This document shows, piece after piece, positions 24,511 through 33,422 of a DNA stretch of 64,000 bases (position 1 is the stretch's first letter; each line of letters begins with the position of its first letter). The notes below the pieces were generated by a model. It saw nothing but the letters and a program-made list of their open reading frames with translations, was not told where the DNA came from and did not search any database. Made by a program: the position numbers and the translations under genes. Source of the stretch: Pseudonocardia autotrophica (GTDB lineage Bacteria > Actinomycetota > Actinomycetes > Mycobacteriales > Pseudonocardiaceae); the NCBI RefSeq assembly GCF_003945385.1, contig NZ_AP018920.1:4340001-4404000 (forward strand), given 5' to 3'.

Positions 24511-25706
24511 GATCTCGCCTCCGTCTGATGGGGGGTGGGCTGGGGCGCAGCCTCTGCGACGGCGGTGGCCGCCGTGGTCCACGGGTCGGTGCGCAGTCGG
24601 GAGACCGACACCGAGACGCTACCGCCGAGCGCCGACCGCACCACGGCCGCCGCCTGCTCGCACCACGGCCACTCCGACGCCCAGTGCGCGACGTCGACCA
24701 GCGCGGGTACCGGGCCGCCCGGTCCGGTACCCGAGAGCACGTGCTCGGACGCCGGGTGGTGACGTAGATCGGCGGTCACGTAGGCGTCGACCCCGGCCCG
24801 GGTGGCGGCACCCAGCGCGGAGTCACCGGAGCCGCCGCTCACCGCGACCCGGTGGATCCGGCGGTCCCTCTCGCCCGCGCCGCGGACGCCCCACGCGGTG
24901 GCGGGCAGCGCCGCGGCCACCCGCTCGGTGAACGCGGCGAACGACTCCGGCTCCGGCAGCGTGCCGATCCGGCCCAGCCCCCGCGACGACGGCAGCGGAG
25001 CCATCTCCACCAGGTCGTAGGCCGGTTCCTCGTAGGGGTGCGCGGAGCGCAGCGCGGCGAGGACCGCGTGCCGCCGGGACCGCGGCAGCACCATCTCCAG
25101 CCGGGTCTCCGCGACCCGCTCCAGGCGCCCGACCTCGCCGATCGCCGGGACCGCCCCGTCCAACGGGAGGAACTGGCCGGTGCCCGCGGTGGCGAACGAG
25201 CAGTGCGAGTAGTTGCCGAAGTGACCGGCGCCCGCGTCCGCCAGTGCGGTGTGCACCTGCGCGATCGCCGGTCCGACCGGCACGAAGGTGACGATCTTGT
25301 CCAGTGGCTCGGCCGGTTCCGGCTGCAGCGGGCCCTCGGTCCGCAGGCCGAGCGCGTCCGCCAGGGCGTCCGAGACGCCGGGATCGGCGATGTCGGCGTT
25401 GGTGTGCGCGGTGAACAGCCCCACGCCCGCCCGGATCAGCGTGTGCAGCAGCGCCCCTTTGGGGGTGTCGGCGCCGACGCCGTGCACCCCGCGCAGCAGC
25501 AGCGGATGGTGCGTGACGAGCAGCCCGGCACCCGAGTCGATCGCCTCCCGGACGGTCTCCGGGGTCGGGTCGACCGCGAACAGCACCGAGTCGACGGGCT
25601 CGGCGGGGTCACCGCAGACCAGGCCGACCGCGTCCCACTCCATGGCGAGCGCGGGCGGGTAGGCCGCCTCCAGGGCGTCGGTCACGTCCCGCAGGGCCGC
25701 GCTCAT
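24507..25706 (-). CDS. NIF3-like dinuclear metal-centre protein (Rv2230c type)
   Basis: 399 aa from ATG 25704-25706. The NIF3 domain is split by an inserted module. Metal ligands are seen in '[13 protein letters not shown]' (His-His), '[13 protein letters not shown]' (His, Asp) and, after the insert, '[12 protein letters not shown]', '[15 protein letters not shown]' and '[12 protein letters not shown]' (His, Glu). The insert (about 130-260) with '[31 protein letters not shown]' is the PII-like domain of the longer family members. The protein forms hexameric rings around a two-metal site; some members show GTP cyclohydrolase-like activity, but the physiological role is unsettled. Second gene of the block. 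Confidence 0.93.
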   Translation of the reverse strand: MSAALRDVTDALEAAYPPALAMEWDAVGLVCGDPAEPVDSVLFAVDPTPETVREAIDSGAGLLVTHHPLLLRGVHGVGADTPKGALLHTLIRAGVGLFTAHTNADIADPGVSDALADALGLRTEGPLQPEPAEPLDKIVTFVPVGPAIAQVHTALADAGAGHFGNYSHCSFATAGTGQFLPLDGAVPAIGEVGRLERVAETRLEMVLPRSRRHAVLAALRSAHPYEEPAYDLVEMAPLPSSRGLGRIGTLPEPESFAAFTERVAAALPATAWGVRGAGERDRRIHRVAVSGGSGDSALGAATRAGVDAYVTADLRHHPASEHVLSGTGPGGPVPALVDVAHWASEWPWCEQAAAVVRSALGGSVSVSVSRLRTDPWTTAATAVAEAAPQPTPHQTEARS

Positions 25707-26800
25707 GCCGGCACCACCAGCGTGCGCAGGGCCAGCTCCAGCTCCTCGGCGAGCCGGCGGGCGAGCTCCGGTGGCCGCACCGCGACCCGGACGTGGTCCG
25801 GGCCGAGCCCGGGGAAGGTGTCGCCGCGCCGGATCGTGATCCCGGCCGCGCGCAGCAGCCGCCGGACCTCGTGCCCGGTGCCGTCGGGCAGGTGCAGTAG
25901 CAGATAGGGGGCCACGCCGTGGGACACCGCGACGCCCTCGATCGATTCGAGTGCGCTCGTCATCGAGACCCGGTGTGCGGCCAGCTCGCGGGCCCGCTGG
26001 TCGGCGGCCGACAGCGCGTCCGGCTCGCAGCAGGCGATGATCGCCTCCAGGGCGGGTGTCGAGACCGGCCATGGCGGGCGCGGGCGGGCGAGCCGGGCCA
26101 GCAGGGCCGGGGCACCGAGCGCGTACCCGGCGCGCAGCCCGGCCAGGGCCCAGGTCTTGGTCAGCGAGCGGAGGACGAGCAGGCCGGGCACGTCGCCGTT
26201 GCCGGCGAGCGACTCCGGTTCACCGGGGATCGCGTCCGCGAACGCCTCGTCGACCACGAGCACCCGATCGGGCCGGGCCAGCGCGCGCACGGTGTCGGCG
26301 GGATGCAGCACGCCGGTCGGGTTGGTCGGGTTCCCGATGACGACGAGATCGGCCCGGTCCGGGACCGCCGCCGGATGCAGTGCGTGCCCGTCGGCCGCAT
26401 CGGTGTGCACCCGCACGACGTCCACGTCGGAGGCGCGCAGCGCGGCCTCCGGCTCGGTGAACCCCGGGTGCACGACCACGGCGAGGCGCGGACGCAGCGC
26501 CGGGAGCAGCGAGAATCCCTCCGCGCTGCCCGCCAGCGGGAGCACCTCGTCGGGGGTGCGGCCGTGCCGGGCGGCGGCGACCTCGCGGGCCTGCGCATCG
26601 TGGTCGGCCCGCGGGTAGCGGCCGAGGCCGTCGAGCGTCGCGGCCAGCCGGTCGCGCAGCCACGCGGGCGGCCCGTCCCCGATCACGTTGACGGCGAAGT
26701 CGAGGAGGCCGTCGGCCACCTCGGAGTCGCCGTGGTGGCGCAGGTCGTGGGCGCCCGGGTCACCGGGTCCGTGACCGGGCCGAGGGTGATCGAACGGCAT
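25703..26800 (-). CDS. cobC: PLP-dependent aminotransferase/decarboxylase, CobC type (Rv2231c-like)
   Basis: 365 aa. Fold-type I enzyme: '[20 protein letters not shown]' at the N-terminus, '[13 protein letters not shown]' (cofactor phosphate loop), '[11 protein letters not shown]', '[10 protein letters not shown]' (Asp to the pyridine N) and the Schiff-base Lys in '[17 protein letters not shown]'. Members act as threonine-phosphate decarboxylase in cobalamin side-chain synthesis, or as histidinol-phosphate-type aminotransferases. The link with an alpha-ribazole-phosphatase-like domain two genes away favours a cobalamin role, but no other cob gene is present. First gene of the operon (stop overlaps the next ATG). 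Confidence 0.88.
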   Translation of the reverse strand: MPFDHPRPGHGPGDPGAHDLRHHGDSEVADGLLDFAVNVIGDGPPAWLRDRLAATLDGLGRYPRADHDAQAREVAAARHGRTPDEVLPLAGSAEGFSLLPALRPRLAVVVHPGFTEPEAALRASDVDVVRVHTDAADGHALHPAAVPDRADLVVIGNPTNPTGVLHPADTVRALARPDRVLVVDEAFADAIPGEPESLAGNGDVPGLLVLRSLTKTWALAGLRAGYALGAPALLARLARPRPPWPVSTPALEAIIACCEPDALSAADQRARELAAHRVSMTSALESIEGVAVSHGVAPYLLLHLPDGTGHEVRRLLRAAGITIRRGDTFPGLGPDHVRVAVRPPELARRLAEELELALRTLVVPA

Positions 26801-26862
26801 CCGGACACCCTACGGCGGGCGCCGGTACGGATCGGCACGGCGGGGTGGGTGAGCAGGGGTGG

Positions 26863-26927
26863 ACCCGGCCTCGCCGGGTGCGACGACGACGAAACGGCGG
26901 CAGGCTCCGGGTCGGAGTCCGCCGCCG
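26863..26927 (-). terminator. Two hairpins after the DUF4394 gene
   Basis: The hairpin at 26895-26927 has 15-nt arms (CGGCGGCAGGCTCCG against CGGAGTCCGCCGCCG, 13 of 15 paired) with a 3-nt loop. A second hairpin, ACCCGGC/GCCGGGT (26863-26879), follows. Both lie just downstream of the stop at 26953 on the minus strand. Confidence 0.6.
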
Positions 26928-26952
26928 CTGCGTGTCTGAACCGGTGCTGTGA

Positions 26953-27846
26953 CTACTGGTCGAGCTTGATCGCCAGCGAACCCACCGGGGCGGCCAGCTC
27001 GCCGAGGTCCTGGGCGCTGCCGGTCAGCAGGTCGACCTTCCACAGGCGCGTCGAGCCGGCCACGTCGACGGTGGCGAACGCGTCGTTCGCGGTGGTGACA
27101 CCGTCGGTCAGGGTGCTGTACACGTCCAGCCCGGCGATCGCGCCGATGTCGGCCGGCAGCGACCCGGTGGGGGCGAGGGTCCCGCTGTTGGCCGGGGACT
27201 GCACCGACACACGGTCGAGGTCGGTGTCGAGCACGAACAGTGTGGTCGCGGTCGAGGCGCTCAGATCGTTGTTGGTGTAGCCCGCGGCGGTGACGCCGGT
27301 GGCCGGGACCGTGCCGGTGGCCGGTGCGGTGGCCGGGTTGGTGAGGTCGGTGTCCTCGACGGTGGCGGCCAGCGGCATGGTGGCGAACGGCTGACGCAGG
27401 TTCTGGCCGGTGTCGCTGACGACCCGCAGCGCGTTCGCTGCCGGGTTGAAGTCGACGCCGAAGTTCTTGCCGTCCAGGTCGACGCTGAGCCGGCCGATCT
27501 CGGTGGCCGAGGCGTTCGACTCGTCGACCGTGTAGATGCCGCCGCCGTCGCCCACTCCGTAGAGCTTGCCGTCCTGTACCCGGTAGTCGAGACCGACGAG
27601 ACGCTTGTCGGCGTCGGTCAGACCGGTGATCGTGCCGATCTCGGCGACCGCGCCGGCATCGGAGGTCGTGAACTTGACCAGTGTGTCGTGGGCCAGGCCC
27701 ATGGCGGTCAGCCCGGAGGTCTCCGCACCGTGCTTCGAGCCGTGGTCGCCGCTGCCGTCGCCGGCGAAGGCAACCGGAGCGAACAGTGCCGCCGATGCGG
27801 CCACCGCCGCAGCGCCGATGAGGGTACGGCGCATCTTCTTCGTCAT
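26953..27846 (-). CDS. Exported DUF4394 domain protein
   Basis: 297 aa. Signal peptide at residues 1-29 (basic start 'MTKKMRRT', hydrophobic core, 'APVAFA' cleavage). The DUF4394 domain fills the rest: 'GLDYRVQDGKLYGVGDGGGIYTVDESNASATEIG', 'GVDFNPAANALRVVSDTGQNLR', 'AGYTNNDLSASTATTLFVLDTDLDRVSVQSP', 'IAGLDVYSTL'. It reads as a beta-propeller-like repeat with recurrent short 'LYGVGDG/LFVLD' strands. The function is unknown; members are secreted or surface proteins. It interrupts the mycobacterial-type neighbourhood between cobC and ptpA. On the minus strand upstream, a GGAAT-like -35 is followed about 18 bases later by GTGTCGTT, resembling an ECF-sigma promoter, but this is weak. Confidence 0.88.
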   Translation of the reverse strand: MTKKMRRTLIGAAAVAASAALFAPVAFAGDGSGDHGSKHGAETSGLTAMGLAHDTLVKFTTSDAGAVAEIGTITGLTDADKRLVGLDYRVQDGKLYGVGDGGGIYTVDESNASATEIGRLSVDLDGKNFGVDFNPAANALRVVSDTGQNLRQPFATMPLAATVEDTDLTNPATAPATGTVPATGVTAAGYTNNDLSASTATTLFVLDTDLDRVSVQSPANSGTLAPTGSLPADIGAIAGLDVYSTLTDGVTTANDAFATVDVAGSTRLWKVDLLTGSAQDLGELAAPVGSLAIKLDQ

Positions 27847-28235
27847 TGTTCCTCGCTGACCTGGTGTGAATTTGAGTTGACCCGTTCAGCTCAACGACAC
27901 GCACGGAAAGCAGTGACGATTCCGACAAAAGAGTTTTGCGATACCTGGATACAGGCACGGCCGGGCCTCCGCGGCGCTCGCGCGGACCCGCGCAGAGACC
28001 GACGGCCGAACCGTCGACCGGTCGCCGTGATCGGGGCCCATGGCCGACCGGCAGCGCGCACCGTGCGGGCACGGCGGAGCGACGAGTGCGGCAACGTAGG
28101 AGAGGATGAGCACCGGACCGGCCTCCGATGCCGGTTCGAGGGCCGGGATCACGGGGCTGGGTCTCCTCCCGGCCCGGCCGGACATGGGAGGGTCAGCGTC
28201 GACGTCCTCGCACGCTCCCCACAGGAGGTAAGAGC
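27847..28235. other. 389-bp divergent intergenic region
   Basis: Promoter region for the DUF4394 gene (left) and ptpA (right). The left 120 bp is unusually AT-rich for the window (AAAAGAGTTTTGC). A small reading frame (ATG 28106 to TAA 28229-28231, 41 codons) has AGGAG just upstream and ends inside the ptpA ribosome site, but its codon use is poor, so I do not call it a gene. Nothing else is recognisable. Confidence 0.5.
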
Positions 28236-28694
28236 TTGAACGTCGTCTTCGTCTGTACCGGCAACATCTGCCGCTCACCGATCGCCGAGAAGATGCTGGC
28301 CGCGGAGGTCGAGGCCGTCGGGCTGGCCGACCGTGTCCGCGTGACGAGCGCCGGGACCGGCCAGTGGCACATCGGCCAGCCGATGGACGACCGCGCTGCC
28401 GAGGTGCTGGCCGAGCACGGCTTCGGCACCGGCCACCGGGCCCGCCAGGTCGACTCGGAGATCCTCGCCGCCGACCTGCTCATCGCACTCGACGCCGGGC
28501 ACCTGCGGTCGCTGCAGCCCTCGGTACCGGATCCCAAGCGGGTCCGGCTGCTGCGCTCGTTCGATCCCGACGCGGCGGAGGGCGCCGAGGTCCCGGACCC
28601 GTACTACGGCGGGCCGGACGGGTTCACCGAGGTGTACGAGATGATCGCCGCGGCGCTGCCGGGCCTGGTCGAGCACGTGAAACGGCAGGCGTGA
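28236..28694 (+). CDS. ptpA: Low-molecular-weight protein tyrosine phosphatase
   Basis: 152 aa from TTG 28236, chosen because AGGAGG lies 7 bases before it and because the family starts with 'VVFVCTGNICRS'; the longer frame upstream is Arg/Pro-rich. The P-loop is Cys7 to Arg13-Ser14, and the general acid is Asp121 in 'DPYYGG'. The enzyme removes phosphate from protein tyrosines. In M. tuberculosis ptpA is divergent from the same cobC block, here separated by the DUF4394 gene, which supports orthology. The last bases overlap the fructosamine-kinase-like start (GTGA), so the two genes form an operon. The PtkA kinase gene that sits here in mycobacteria is absent. Confidence 0.93.
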   Translation: MNVVFVCTGNICRSPIAEKMLAAEVEAVGLADRVRVTSAGTGQWHIGQPMDDRAAEVLAEHGFGTGHRARQVDSEILAADLLIALDAGHLRSLQPSVPDPKRVRLLRSFDPDAAEGAEVPDPYYGGPDGFTEVYEMIAAALPGLVEHVKRQA

Positions 28695-29551
28695 GCGCTC
28701 CCGTCCAGCGGTTGACCGGGCGGACGGTCGCCGCGGAGCTCGGCGGGCACCCGCCCCGGTTCCGGCTCGGCGACGGCGCCGAGGCGGTCACCGTGGTCGT
28801 GAAGAGCGGCGCCGCGGATCCCGGCGCGATCCCGGCCGAGGCCGCGGGGCTGCGCTGGCTCGCCGTCCCCGGCGGGCCGCCGGTGCCCGAGGTCCTCGGT
28901 GCCGACGACGAGTGGCTGTCGAGCACCTGGATCCCGCCCGGGCGGCCCACCGCCGACGCCGCCGGGGAGCTGGGGCGACGGCTCACCGTCCTGCACGCCG
29001 CTGGGGCGCAGGCGTTCGGCGCCCCGCCACCGGGCGGCCCGGCGTCGGCGTGGATCGGGCACGCCGGGATGCGCAACGTGCCCCACGACGGCCCGTGGGG
29101 CGAGTGGTTCGTGCAGGACCGGGTGCTCCCCTACCTGCGGATCGCGCGCGACCGCGGTGACCTGGATCCGGTGGGTGCGGCCGCGATCGACCGGGTGTGC
29201 GAGCGGATCGATCGCCTCGTGGGGCCGGACGAGCCGCCCGCCCGGCTGCACGGCGACCTGTGGTCGGGCAACGTCCTGTGGTCCGGCGGCGCAGCCTGGC
29301 TGATCGATCCGGCGGCACACGGCGGGCACCGGGAGTCCGATCTGGCCATGCTGGACCTGTTCGGCCTGCCCCATCTCGAACAGGTGCTGGCCGGTTACGC
29401 CGAAGCGGCCGCCGACGCCGGCACGCCGCTCGCCGAGGGATGGCGCGAGCGGGTCCCGCTGCACCAGTTGTTCCCGCTGCTGGTGCACACGGTGCTGTTC
29501 GGCGGCGGGTACGCCGGGCAGGCCGTCGCCGCGGCCCGCCGGCTCACCTGA
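28691..29551 (+). CDS. Fructosamine kinase/aminoglycoside phosphotransferase-like protein
   Basis: 286 aa. Protein-kinase-like fold: Lys in 'VTVVVKSG', Glu in 'IPAEAAGLRWL', the 'STWIPPG' hinge, catalytic 'RLHGDLWSGNVLW' (the Asp-x(4)-Asn loop) and metal-binding 'AWLIDPAAHGGHRESDLAML'. 'WIGHAGMRNVPHDGPWGEWFVQDRV' and 'HQLFPLLVHTVLFGGGY' are typical of fructosamine kinases, which phosphorylate ketoamines on glycated proteins or small amines and so start deglycation. GTG start overlapping the ptpA stop. In bacteria these genes often follow a low-molecular-weight phosphatase gene, consistent with a phosphorylation/dephosphorylation repair unit. Confidence 0.9.
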   Translation: MSAPVQRLTGRTVAAELGGHPPRFRLGDGAEAVTVVVKSGAADPGAIPAEAAGLRWLAVPGGPPVPEVLGADDEWLSSTWIPPGRPTADAAGELGRRLTVLHAAGAQAFGAPPPGGPASAWIGHAGMRNVPHDGPWGEWFVQDRVLPYLRIARDRGDLDPVGAAAIDRVCERIDRLVGPDEPPARLHGDLWSGNVLWSGGAAWLIDPAAHGGHRESDLAMLDLFGLPHLEQVLAGYAEAAADAGTPLAEGWRERVPLHQLFPLLVHTVLFGGGYAGQAVAAARRLT

Positions 29552-29574
29552 CGAGCCGAGGCGTGCCGCGACGA

Positions 29575-29596
29575 GGTGCGCCCGGCCCGCCGCACC
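29575..29596. terminator. Short hairpin between convergent genes
   Basis: GGTGCG and CGCACC (6 bp) with a 10-nt loop, between the kinase-like gene and the end of tmsB. Confidence 0.35.
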
Positions 29597-29601
29597 GCCG
29601 C

Positions 29602-30879
29602 TCAGTACGCCCCGTGCTCCCCGCGCAGCGGGAACCCCGCGCTGCCGTCGGCGTGCAGTTTCACCCCCAGCACCTGGTGCAGCTGGATGTTGTTCAGCTC
29701 GAACCCGAGCCGGCAGGCCGCCATGTAGAGCCGCCACACCCTGGCCCGCCCGATGCCGACCTCGGCGACCGCGTCGGTCCAGTTCCGGTCCAGGTTCGTG
29801 CCCCAGTCGCGCAGCGTCAGCGCGTAGTGCTCGCGCAGGTTCTCCGCGTGCCGGATCTCGAAACCCGCCTCGTTCATCGCGGTCACCAGGGTGCCGATCG
29901 GTTCGAGTTCGCCGTCCGGGAACACGTAGCGGTGGATGAACGGGTCGGTGTTGCGGTGGTCGGGCTTGTACGGCTGGGTGATGCAGTGGTTGAGCATCCG
30001 CCCGCCGGGCCGCAGCTTGGCCTGCATGGCCCGGAAGTAGGTGTCGATGTTGGCCTTGCCGATGTGCTCGGTCAGACCGATCGAGGACACCGCGTCGAAG
30101 GCGCCGTCCGGCAGGTCGCGGTAGTCGAGATGCCGGATCTCGGCCAGCCCGCCGAGGCCCTGGCGCTCGATCTCGGCCTGCCCCCACGCCGCCTGCTCGC
30201 GCGACAGCGTCACCCCGAGTGCCTTCACACCGTGCTCGGCGGCGGCGTGCCGGACCATGCCGCCCCAGCCGCAGCCGACGTCGAGCAGCGCCGTTCCCGG
30301 CTGCAGGTCCAGCTTGGCCGCGACCAGGGCGTACTTGTTCGCCTGGGCCTCCTCGAGGGTGGCGTCGGCGTGCGGGTACGCGGCGCAGGTGTAGGTCATC
30401 GACTCGCCGAGCACGAACTCGTAGAACCGGTTGGAGACGTCGTAGTGGTGCGAGATGGCCTGCGAGTCACGGCGCTTGGAGTGCAGCAGCCCGCGCGGGC
30501 GGGCCTCCAGATCCGGTGGTGGCATCCGGTGCTCGCGCCAGTACGGCAGCAGCCGCCGGGCCAGCCACAGTTGCTCCCGGCGCGGGATCGAGTGCAGTGT
30601 CACCTCGGCCATCGCGCTCAGCGCGGTGTAGAGGTCACCATCGATGTCGATCTCCTGGGTCACATAGGCCCTGGCCAGCCCCAGCGAACCCGGGGCGCTC
30701 ACCAGCCGGGCCAGCGCCCGTGGTGAGTCGACCCGCAGCGTCACCGATGCGTCGTCGGGGCCGCTGTGGGACCCGTCGAACGCCTCGACCCGCAGGTCCG
30801 GCGCCCTGCCGATCACCCGGGACAGGATCCCGGCGACCGGCTCGGTCGTCGTGTCTCGTCGCTCCAGCACTCCCGTCAT
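29602..30879 (-). CDS. tmsB: SAM-dependent fatty-acyl phospholipid methyltransferase TmsB (CFA-synthase family)
   Basis: 425 aa. Transfers a methylene from S-adenosylmethionine to the double bond of oleoyl phospholipid, giving 10-methylene stearate. 'HHYDVSNRFYEFVLGESMTYTCAAY' is the lipid/bicarbonate site, motif I 'LLDVGCGWGG' is at about 198-207, followed by 'GVTLSREQAAWGQ' and 'AVSSIGLTEHIG' (in place of 'EMFEHV'), and the Cys of 'LNHCITQP'. An N-terminal domain (1-130) is like that of UfaA1. It lies 40 bp downstream of tmsA, the flavin reductase that finishes the 10-methyl group (tuberculostearic-type acids). TmsC, the third protein of some loci, is not seen. Confidence 0.9.
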   Translation of the reverse strand: MTGVLERRDTTTEPVAGILSRVIGRAPDLRVEAFDGSHSGPDDASVTLRVDSPRALARLVSAPGSLGLARAYVTQEIDIDGDLYTALSAMAEVTLHSIPRREQLWLARRLLPYWREHRMPPPDLEARPRGLLHSKRRDSQAISHHYDVSNRFYEFVLGESMTYTCAAYPHADATLEEAQANKYALVAAKLDLQPGTALLDVGCGWGGMVRHAAAEHGVKALGVTLSREQAAWGQAEIERQGLGGLAEIRHLDYRDLPDGAFDAVSSIGLTEHIGKANIDTYFRAMQAKLRPGGRMLNHCITQPYKPDHRNTDPFIHRYVFPDGELEPIGTLVTAMNEAGFEIRHAENLREHYALTLRDWGTNLDRNWTDAVAEVGIGRARVWRLYMAACRLGFELNNIQLHQVLGVKLHADGSAGFPLRGEHGAY

Positions 30880-30919
30880 CGCCGAACCACCTTCCAGCTC
30901 CGCCGGCCGCCGGATCCCC

Positions 30920-32287
30920 TCAGCGGCCGGTCACCTTGCGGTACAGGTCGGGCGCCTGCCCGGCCGGGTCGTACCGCTGCTTCACCGCCCGATACGCCGC
31001 ACCGTTGTAGTGCGACCAGAACTCGTCCTCGCCGTAGTGCACGGTCGAGTACAACGACTTGTGCCCACCCAGCTCCGCGACGCACTCCTCGACGAGGCGG
31101 TTGTGTGCCCACGGGTCCCCCGGGCGCTCCGGCACCGACGACCAGAAACCGACGTTGACGTAGAGCCGGCCCGGTTCCATCGGGTACAGCGGCCACGACC
31201 GCTCGCCACGCAGCCGCAGCGGGCACAGCCACACCGGGGCGATCCCCACCTCGGCGTGGAAGAACGCGAGGAACTCGGCGAGCCGCTCGACCGGGATCTC
31301 GACGTCCTGCACGACCATCTCCTCGGTCGGGACGCCGATCGCGGCACGGACCCGGTTGGACGCCCCGTACCGCTGGTCGAGAGCGACCAGCCTGCGGTAG
31401 ACGTCGGACCGCCGGAACCGGCGCGGCCAGAACCGGCGTACCAGCGGATGCTGCACGCCGAAGGCGCGCGAGCACCAGAACCAGTCCGGGTCCCAGCGCC
31501 ACAGGTAGTCGCGGACGGTGAGGTGATCGACCGGGCGGCGTTGCAGCGACCGGTAGAAGACCTCCTGGCCGGTGTAGTCGGAGATCCGTGCGCCGGGCAT
31601 CGGAGCGTCGACGAACTCGCCGACGCTCAGGTAGTGCTCGCCGGCGTCGAAGACCACCCCGTCCAGGAAGTCCGCCCCGGATCCGGCCAGCTCCTCGATC
31701 CCCGCCGCGGCGGGGATCGCGCTCGGGTACCGGTGGTGGGTCAGCCGGACGAACGGCCGCACCGGCGCCAGCTCGACGACCAGCCGCAGCGCGTAGCCGA
31801 GGGTGCCGTAGGAGTTCGGGAAGGCCACGAACAGATCGGAGTGCTCGCCGTCCGGGGTGACGTGCAGCAGCTCCCCGGCCGGGGTCAGCACGTCCATCTC
31901 CAGCACCGACTCGTGCGGCAGACCGTTGCGGAACGACGTCGACTCCACCCCGAGCCCGGTCACCGCGCCGCCGAGCGTGATCGTCTTCAGCTGCGGGACG
32001 ACCAGCGGCATCAGCCCGTGCGCGAGCGTGGCGTCCACGATGGTCTCGTAGGTGGCCATGCCCTGGACCTCGGCGGTCAGGGTGACCGGGTCGACTGCGA
32101 GCACACCGTCGAGTGCCGAGGTGTCGAGCCGGGTGGCACCGCGGCCGGTGTCCCGGTCGCCGAACCGGAACAGGTTCGACGACGGTTTGCCCAGCTGCAC
32201 CCGCCCGGCGCCGGATCGGCGCCGGCGCAGCTCCGCCACCGCCGTGTCGTGCGCCGCACGGGATACGGAGGGGACGAGCGTCACCAT
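30920..32287 (-). CDS. tmsA: FAD-binding oxidoreductase TmsA (10-methylene reductase)
   Basis: 455 aa. FAD_binding_4 (vanillyl-alcohol/DWARF1-like) flavoprotein: 'VTLTAEVQGMATYETIVDATLAHGLMPLVVPQLKTITLGGAVTGLGVESTSFRNGLPHESV' is the long FAD-phosphate-binding region. 'SLYSTVHYGEDEFWSHYNGAAYRAVKQRYDP' at the C-terminus is conserved in the Rv0449c/TmsA group. Reduces 10-methylene stearate to 10-methyl stearate with NADPH, working with TmsB. Such branched acids lower membrane melting point and are chemotaxonomic markers in many actinomycetes, which fits the suggested lineage. Confidence 0.9.
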   Translation of the reverse strand: MVTLVPSVSRAAHDTAVAELRRRRSGAGRVQLGKPSSNLFRFGDRDTGRGATRLDTSALDGVLAVDPVTLTAEVQGMATYETIVDATLAHGLMPLVVPQLKTITLGGAVTGLGVESTSFRNGLPHESVLEMDVLTPAGELLHVTPDGEHSDLFVAFPNSYGTLGYALRLVVELAPVRPFVRLTHHRYPSAIPAAAGIEELAGSGADFLDGVVFDAGEHYLSVGEFVDAPMPGARISDYTGQEVFYRSLQRRPVDHLTVRDYLWRWDPDWFWCSRAFGVQHPLVRRFWPRRFRRSDVYRRLVALDQRYGASNRVRAAIGVPTEEMVVQDVEIPVERLAEFLAFFHAEVGIAPVWLCPLRLRGERSWPLYPMEPGRLYVNVGFWSSVPERPGDPWAHNRLVEECVAELGGHKSLYSTVHYGEDEFWSHYNGAAYRAVKQRYDPAGQAPDLYRKVTGR

Positions 32288-32352
32288 GAGGGCGACGATA
32301 GACCTCTCTCGTTTGCGACGCTCACGGTTTTCACCCGGTCCATGTCACATCG

Positions 32353-33351
32353 TCACGCGGTGCAACGACTCGCTCGCGCACCGGTCAGGTCCCGGGCCAG
32401 CGCGGGCAGCGCGCGCGGTCCGAGGGTGCGCCGCACGGCCGCGGCCGCCGCGGTGAGACCGGCGTACTCGTCCGCGGCGAGGGCGATTCCGGCGGCGGCC
32501 ACGTTGGACTCCAGCTGCGCGACACTCGACGCCCCCGGGATCGCGACCGTGTTCGGGTGGTGCACCACCCAGGCCAGCGCGATCTGCGCGGGCGTCGCGT
32601 CGTGCCCGGACGCCACGTCGCGCAGCACGTCGTGCAGCGGACGGAGCGCCCGCAGGTTCTCCGGAAGCCAGGCCGCGGTGCGCCGCACCGTGTTCGACGG
32701 CCGGTTGGTCGCGTCGTAGCGGGCGGTCAGCAGGCCCTGGGCGAGCGGGCTGTAGGCGATGACGACCCGGCCCTTCTCCTGGGCGAACGGCACCAGGTCG
32801 GCGGCCGGCTCGCGACGCAGCAGGCTGAACTCCACCTGGTTCGACAGCACCGGCGCACCGAGTGCAGCCTCGGCGGCACGCCAGCGGGCCTGCGAGTAGG
32901 TCGAGACGCCCGCCTCGCTGACGAGCCCGATCCGCTGCAGCGCAGCCATTCCCCGCATCGCGGAGGCGTCGCCGAGCACCGGGTGCGGCTTGTGGATCTG
33001 GTAGAGGTCGATCGAGGACACGCCGAGCCGGGCGGCCGAGGCGACCGCGCGTTGTTCGAGCACCGGCGCCAGCGGCAGCAGCGGGAAGAACTTGGTGGCG
33101 AGCACGACGTCGTCGGTCCCGCCGGACGCGCGGAGCGCCTCCCCCAGGATCCGCTCGCTGCGGCCGAACCCGTAGAGCTCCGCGGTGTCGAACACGGTGA
33201 CGCCGAGTTCCCGGGCGCGGGCGACGATCCGCGTGGCCTCGCCCTCGAACCCGGTGCCGTAGCCCCATTCGGTGGAGCCGAACTGCCAGGTGCCCAGGCC
33301 GATCACCGACCAGGGCGTCCGCGTGGCCCCGGGGACGTCGAGATATCGCAT
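32353..33351 (-). CDS. Aldo/keto reductase
   Basis: 332 aa from ATG 33349-33351 ('MRYLDVPG...'); a longer frame upstream is less likely. TIM-barrel NADPH reductase with the catalytic tetrad in 'TVFDTAELYGFG' (Asp, Tyr), 'VVLATKFFP' (Lys) and 'LYQIHKPHP' (His). 'IAYSPLAQGLLTARY' and 'TVAIPGASSVAQLESN' bind the cofactor phosphate. The subgroup resembles AKR11/12-type enzymes that act on small aldehydes or sugars. The substrate is unknown. 65 bp downstream of tmsA but divergent in function, so probably not co-regulated. Confidence 0.93.
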   Translation of the reverse strand: MRYLDVPGATRTPWSVIGLGTWQFGSTEWGYGTGFEGEATRIVARARELGVTVFDTAELYGFGRSERILGEALRASGGTDDVVLATKFFPLLPLAPVLEQRAVASAARLGVSSIDLYQIHKPHPVLGDASAMRGMAALQRIGLVSEAGVSTYSQARWRAAEAALGAPVLSNQVEFSLLRREPAADLVPFAQEKGRVVIAYSPLAQGLLTARYDATNRPSNTVRRTAAWLPENLRALRPLHDVLRDVASGHDATPAQIALAWVVHHPNTVAIPGASSVAQLESNVAAAGIALAADEYAGLTAAAAAVRRTLGPRALPALARDLTGARASRCTA

Positions 33352-33386
33352 GCTCGCGATTGTTCCCCGACGTCCCCGGGCCCACA

Positions 33387-33417
33387 CCCGTGCGGTGACC
33401 CCTCAGCACCGCACGGG
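33387..33417 (-). terminator. Hairpin terminator of the secreted esterase gene
   Basis: A perfect 11-bp stem, CCCGTGCGGTG with CACCGCACGGG, loop of 9, five bases past the stop at 33423. Confidence 0.7.
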
Positions 33418-33422
33418 AGTCG

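Noticed and set aside
26895..26927. Riboswitch-like structures near the cobC block
   Set aside because: A cobalamin riboswitch would be upstream of cobC; the hairpins lie downstream of the DUF4394 gene and have no B12-box.
28106..28231. 41-codon frame with AGGAG before ptpA
   Set aside because: Weak codon bias and rare AGG codons; more likely part of the leader. Kept only as a note in the intergenic entry.
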